Origin: an uncultured Lactobacillus sp.
GTDB taxonomy: Bacteria; Bacillota; Bacilli; Lactobacillales; Lactobacillaceae
Assembly: GCF_910589175.1 (NCBI RefSeq)
Contig: NZ_CAJURR010000003.1
Location: 99,435 to 116,431, forward strand
Direction: 5' to 3'
DNA: 16,997 nt
Shown here: one piece after another, positions 14,051 to 16,997 of the stretch
Layout of the letters: the number at the start of each line of letters is the position of its first letter
Position numbering within the stretch: position 1 is the first letter of the stretch
Position numbers and translations under genes: made by a program
Notes under the pieces: generated by a model
The model's input: the letters and a program-made list of their open reading frames with translations, nothing else
Databases searched by the model: none
What the model was told of the DNA's origin: nothing

Positions 14051-16997
14051 ATGAAAGACAGAAAATTTAAAAAGAATCAAAAAAGTAAGAGTAAGTATGT
14101 CGATCCTAATAGTTTAAAGGAAACGGAAGATAGTTCTAAGCCCTATCTTAAAGAACTAGCAGCGTTAGCAGCAATTTTAGGAACTGGAGCTACAGGGGCA
14201 GCAATTTTACCCAATGATCGTGTATATGCTGCACAGACTTCTGTAGATGCTAAATCACAAATAGTTGGATCAGTGTCTGAAAGTACGCAGACTGACTTGT
14301 CAAAACAAGGAAATAGTAAATCTGATGAAAATGTGGTCAGTGCTAGTAACTCAGAAGCTAAAAGTATGTCTACTTCTAGTTCAAAGAGTTTGTTGATTTC
14401 TCAGAGTACGTCTACATCTTTAAGTCAATCAATAAGTCATTCAGAATCAACTTCACTGTCTACATCTCTAAGCAATTCACAAAGTTTATCAGAATCTTTA
14501 AGTTATTCGAAAAGTAAACTTACTTCTTTAAGTGCAGCTGAAAAAAGAACTTCTACGTCTCATAGAGATAAGAGCAGCACTTCTTCAAAGATTAAAGAAA
14601 AATCTAATACTTCAAATTCGAATAATAGTGCCAATAGAAGTAATAGCACTAATGTAGGAAATTTCTACTCTAGCGAGAACGCATCTGTTACTGAAAGACA
14701 AAGTACTGATCAAAGTAATCTTAGTGATACAACTAGTTTAAGCTTGAGCAATACACAACTTATAGATAGAAGTCTTAAAATTCCTGTTGCTCTTCAAACT
14801 TCTATAAATAAGATTAGTACTGATAACAAAGAACAACTTAATAAAAAGCAACAATTAAATGAATTAAGCTTGAATGGTATTTTTACTAACTTGGTTCAAA
14901 CAAACACTGGTGTTGATGTAAGCAATGCGCAAGAATTCTATAATCAAGTTGTTAGTGGTACGGCTAGTGTCGTTAATGTAACGAATGACATTGATTTGGG
15001 AGCAGCTTATGGTAGTAGTACTGGTGTGATGAGCACTCCCCACAGCGTAACTATTAATGGTAATGGTCATAGCATTAACTTTGGTAACTTCCATATTAAT
15101 ACAAATTGGCTGTCATCTACTGATGAGCTTACTGTAACATTTAATAATGTTAAGCTTTATACTGCAAATTATTATGGTGCAGTATTTTTAAATAATGCTC
15201 GTCCTGTAATCCATCCAAATACAAAGCAAAGATTAGTTTATAATGATGTTACTCAAATTGGAGGAGTTGCGGCCTTTGCAGATACAGGTTCTATTACTGC
15301 TGTTACTCCCTCATCGAAGACTTTGGAAATTAGTGGTAATACAACTCTTACAGGAGTTAGTTCTTATACCTATAATGGAACAACCTATACGCCAGATTGG
15401 AGTTATATAGCTCATGGCGTTAACTGTCAAGTTTATTCGGCCTACAATTTAATTATTGACAAGGGTGCAAATGTTGTATTCGATGCGGGCAATAATGCAG
15501 TATGTAATGTCGCACTTATGGGAAATAATGCTCAACATAATATTTCAATTGGTGACGGTGCTCACGTTGAAATGAAGGGTGCGACTTATTCCAATATTTA
15601 TATGCCTAGTTACAATGGTGGTGATAATGTCATCAACATTGGTAACAATGCGGAAGTAAATTTGACTGTGCCAGAAGGTGCTACTGATAATATTGATTTA
15701 AATTATCAAAATGCATCAGTTAACAATACAATCAATATCAATCCTGGTGCTAGAGTTCAATTAAATAGTGATTTATTCAATATTGGTGCACTAGGCTCTG
15801 CAACGGTAAATATCAACAATCCAGATTATGTGATTCTGAGCAATGGTGGTGGTAGAGCCTATGGTTCTCAATATAAGGGTTACAGTGTTACCTTCACAGT
15901 TAATGCAAGTGAAACAAATATTCAAACTGTTGATGGAGATATAATAGAAAAATCACCATTTATAGCAACCAATACAGCAACCATTAATGTAAATAATACA
16001 GGAAACGATAATTATCCAAGTGGTACAGTTCAAAGCACCAACACTACTTTGATGCCTAATCAACTTGATCCAACTGGAACTACCGATACAGCTCAAGTTG
16101 ATAGTAATATTATTTTGCCGCGTTTTGAAAAAACTGAATATATAGGATATACAGCATTTAGCGGATCAACTTCCACAAGTACAAGTATTGAACAATCTCG
16201 AAGCACCAGTACTGTAGCAAGTCAAAGTAACTCAATAAGTATGCAAGAGAGTTTGAGTAACTCCACTTCAAGGAAAGAAAGTCTCTCTAACTCTACATCA
16301 ATGAGTGAAAAATTGAGTACTTCTGTCTCAATGAGTGAGAGTATAAAGAACTCTACCTCAGTGAGTGCTCAAAATAGTAACTCAATAAGCCAAAGTGGGA
16401 AGACAAGTAACTCACTAAGTTTAAGCAACTCCATGAGTGAAAGCTTAAGTAACTCCGTAAGTATGAGCGAGAGTTTGAGTAACTCAGTAAGCATGAGTGA
16501 AAGCTTAAGTAACTCAGTATCGATGAGCGAGAGTTTAAGTAACTCAGTAAGCATGGGTAAGAGCTTGAGTAACTCAGTAAGCATGAGTGAAAGTTTGAGT
16601 AACTCAGTAAGTATGAGTGAAAGCTTATCTAACTCAGTAAGCATGAGTGAGAGTTTGAGTAACTCAGTAAGCATGAGTGAGAGCTTAAGCAACTCCGTAA
16701 GCATGAGCGAAAGTTTAAGTAACTCAGTAAGCATGAGCGAAAGCTTGAGTAACTCAGTAAGTATGAGTGAGAGCTTATCTAACTCAGTATCGATGAGTGA
16801 AAGCCTAAGTAACTCAGTATCGATGAGCGAAAGTTTGAGTAACTCAGTATCGATGAGCAAAAGCTTGAGTAACTCGGTATCAATGAGCGAAAGCATGAGT
16901 AACTCAGTAAGCATGAGTGAGAGCTTATCTAACTCAGTAAGCATGAGTGAAAGCATGAGTAACTCAGTAAGTATGAGTGAGAGCTTAAGTAACTCAG
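14051..16997 (+). CDS. Serine-rich repeat glycoprotein adhesin (SRRP), 3' truncated by window edge
   Basis: A frame of 982 codons, open from ATG 14051 to the right edge with no stop. AGGA (14041-14044) lies 6 nt before the ATG. Domains in order: a 61-residue signal peptide with a long basic and polar N-region (MKDRKFKKNQKSKSK) and a glycine-containing hydrophobic core (ILGTGATGAAIL), ending VYAA before Gln62, the hallmark of accessory Sec cargo. A short serine-rich region, about residues 97-240, follows. Then a binding region of about 285-700 is rich in Asn, Gly and beta-strand pattern with repeated solenoid rungs, like the pectate-lyase-like adhesive domain of L. reuteri SRRPs. From about 704 a second serine-rich region becomes strictly periodic. 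The protein should be glycosylated by GtfA/GtfB, exported by SecA2/SecY2 and wall-anchored, although the anchor lies outside the window. The ligand is unknown; L. reuteri relatives bind host or matrix polysaccharides. Confidence 0.93.
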   Translation, partial: MKDRKFKKNQKSKSKYVDPNSLKETEDSSKPYLKELAALAAILGTGATGAAILPNDRVYAAQTSVDAKSQIVGSVSESTQTDLSKQGNSKSDENVVSASNSEAKSMSTSSSKSLLISQSTSTSLSQSISHSESTSLSTSLSNSQSLSESLSYSKSKLTSLSAAEKRTSTSHRDKSSTSSKIKEKSNTSNSNNSANRSNSTNVGNFYSSENASVTERQSTDQSNLSDTTSLSLSNTQLIDRSLKIPVALQTSINKISTDNKEQLNKKQQLNELSLNGIFTNLVQTNTGVDVSNAQEFYNQVVSGTASVVNVTNDIDLGAAYGSSTGVMSTPHSVTINGNGHSINFGNFHINTNWLSSTDELTVTFNNVKLYTANYYGAVFLNNARPVIHPNTKQRLVYNDVTQIGGVAAFADTGSITAVTPSSKTLEISGNTTLTGVSSYTYNGTTYTPDWSYIAHGVNCQVYSAYNLIIDKGANVVFDAGNNAVCNVALMGNNAQHNISIGDGAHVEMKGATYSNIYMPSYNGGDNVINIGNNAEVNLTVPEGATDNIDLNYQNASVNNTININPGARVQLNSDLFNIGALGSATVNINNPDYVILSNGGGRAYGSQYKGYSVTFTVNASETNIQTVDGDIIEKSPFIATNTATINVNNTGNDNYPSGTVQSTNTTLMPNQLDPTGTTDTAQVDSNIILPRFEKTEYIGYTAFSGSTSTSTSIEQSRSTSTVASQSNSISMQESLSNSTSRKESLSNSTSMSEKLSTSVSMSESIKNSTSVSAQNSNSISQSGKTSNSLSLSNSMSESLSNSVSMSESLSNSVSMSESLSNSVSMSESLSNSVSMGKSLSNSVSMSESLSNSVSMSESLSNSVSMSESLSNSVSMSESLSNSVSMSESLSNSVSMSESLSNSVSMSESLSNSVSMSESLSNSVSMSESLSNSVSMSKSLSNSVSMSESMSNSVSMSESLSNSVSMSESMSNSVSMSESLSNS
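16448..16997 (+). repeat. 30-bp tandem repeat encoding SNSVSMSESL in the SRRP
   Basis: Eighteen full 30-bp units run in phase from 16448, plus a partial one at the edge, with no change of unit length. Every second residue is serine. Serine codons alternate among AGT, AGC, TCA, TCT, TCC and TCG, so the units differ at the DNA level while the protein stays almost constant. Exceptions include MGKS in the unit starting at 16538, MSKS in the unit at 16838 and SM instead of SL in a few units. Less regular serine-rich sequence precedes the array from about 16160. It is coding and not CRISPR, since there are no unique spacers. Confidence 0.95.

Noticed and set aside
14864..15094. 76-codon minus-strand ORF
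   Set aside because: It lies fully inside the SRRP coding frame, and its low-complexity translation and lack of a ribosome binding site mark it as a shadow.
16369..16956. 195-codon minus-strand ORF rich in TELLKLSLM repeats
   Set aside because: It is the antisense reading of the SRRP 30-bp repeats. A repeat unit free of stops on one strand in a length divisible by three gives a long artificial frame. No ribosome binding site or domain supports it.
16448..16997. Possible CRISPR array because of evenly spaced repeats
   Set aside because: Units are contiguous 30-bp coding repeats without unique spacers, inside an open serine-rich frame, and there are no cas genes.

Overview
The window looks like chromosome from a low-GC Lactobacillus, most likely the L. 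johnsonii / L. gasseri / L. taiwanensis group. This rests on the AT-rich codon use, the Mub-type mucus-binding adhesin with an LPQTG anchor, and a compact accessory Sec locus next to a serine-rich repeat protein. The species assignment is an inference from gene content and style, not from a search.

Region 1 (1-1000) holds the 3' end of a cell-wall-anchored mucus-binding protein with near-identical 285-bp repeats. It converges on a minus-strand amino-acid antiporter of the glutamate:GABA (GadC-like) type (1001-2662). Each gene has its own intrinsic terminator in the 212-bp gap. Region 2 (2663-3159) is a roughly 500-bp AT-rich divergent intergenic region with a perfect 13-bp-arm inverted repeat and a second palindrome next to a TATAAT box.

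Region 3 (3160-13663) is one tightly packed plus-strand operon: secY2 (TTG start), asp1, asp2, asp3, secA2, gtfA, gtfB and a 62-aa single-span membrane protein with a GTG start. Genes overlap or lie within 12 nt of each other, and a strong terminator follows at 13788-13825. This is the accessory Sec (SecA2/SecY2) system. GtfA/GtfB O-glycosylate a serine-rich adhesin in the cytoplasm, Asp1-3 accept and modify it, the SecA2 ATPase drives it, and the SecY2 channel exports it.

Region 4 (14051 to the window end) is the presumed cargo, a serine-rich repeat protein (SRRP) that runs off the right edge. At least 982 codons are open. It has a 61-residue accessory-Sec signal peptide, a short serine-rich stretch, a beta-solenoid-like binding region of about 400 residues, and then a long second serine-rich region made of 30-bp (10-aa) tandem repeats.

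The system as a whole is a known type. The parts that most deserve a closer look are the tiny membrane protein (a possible SecE2/Asp4), the C-terminal half of Asp3, the regulatory palindromes, and the solenoid binding region with its only two cysteines placed one rung apart.
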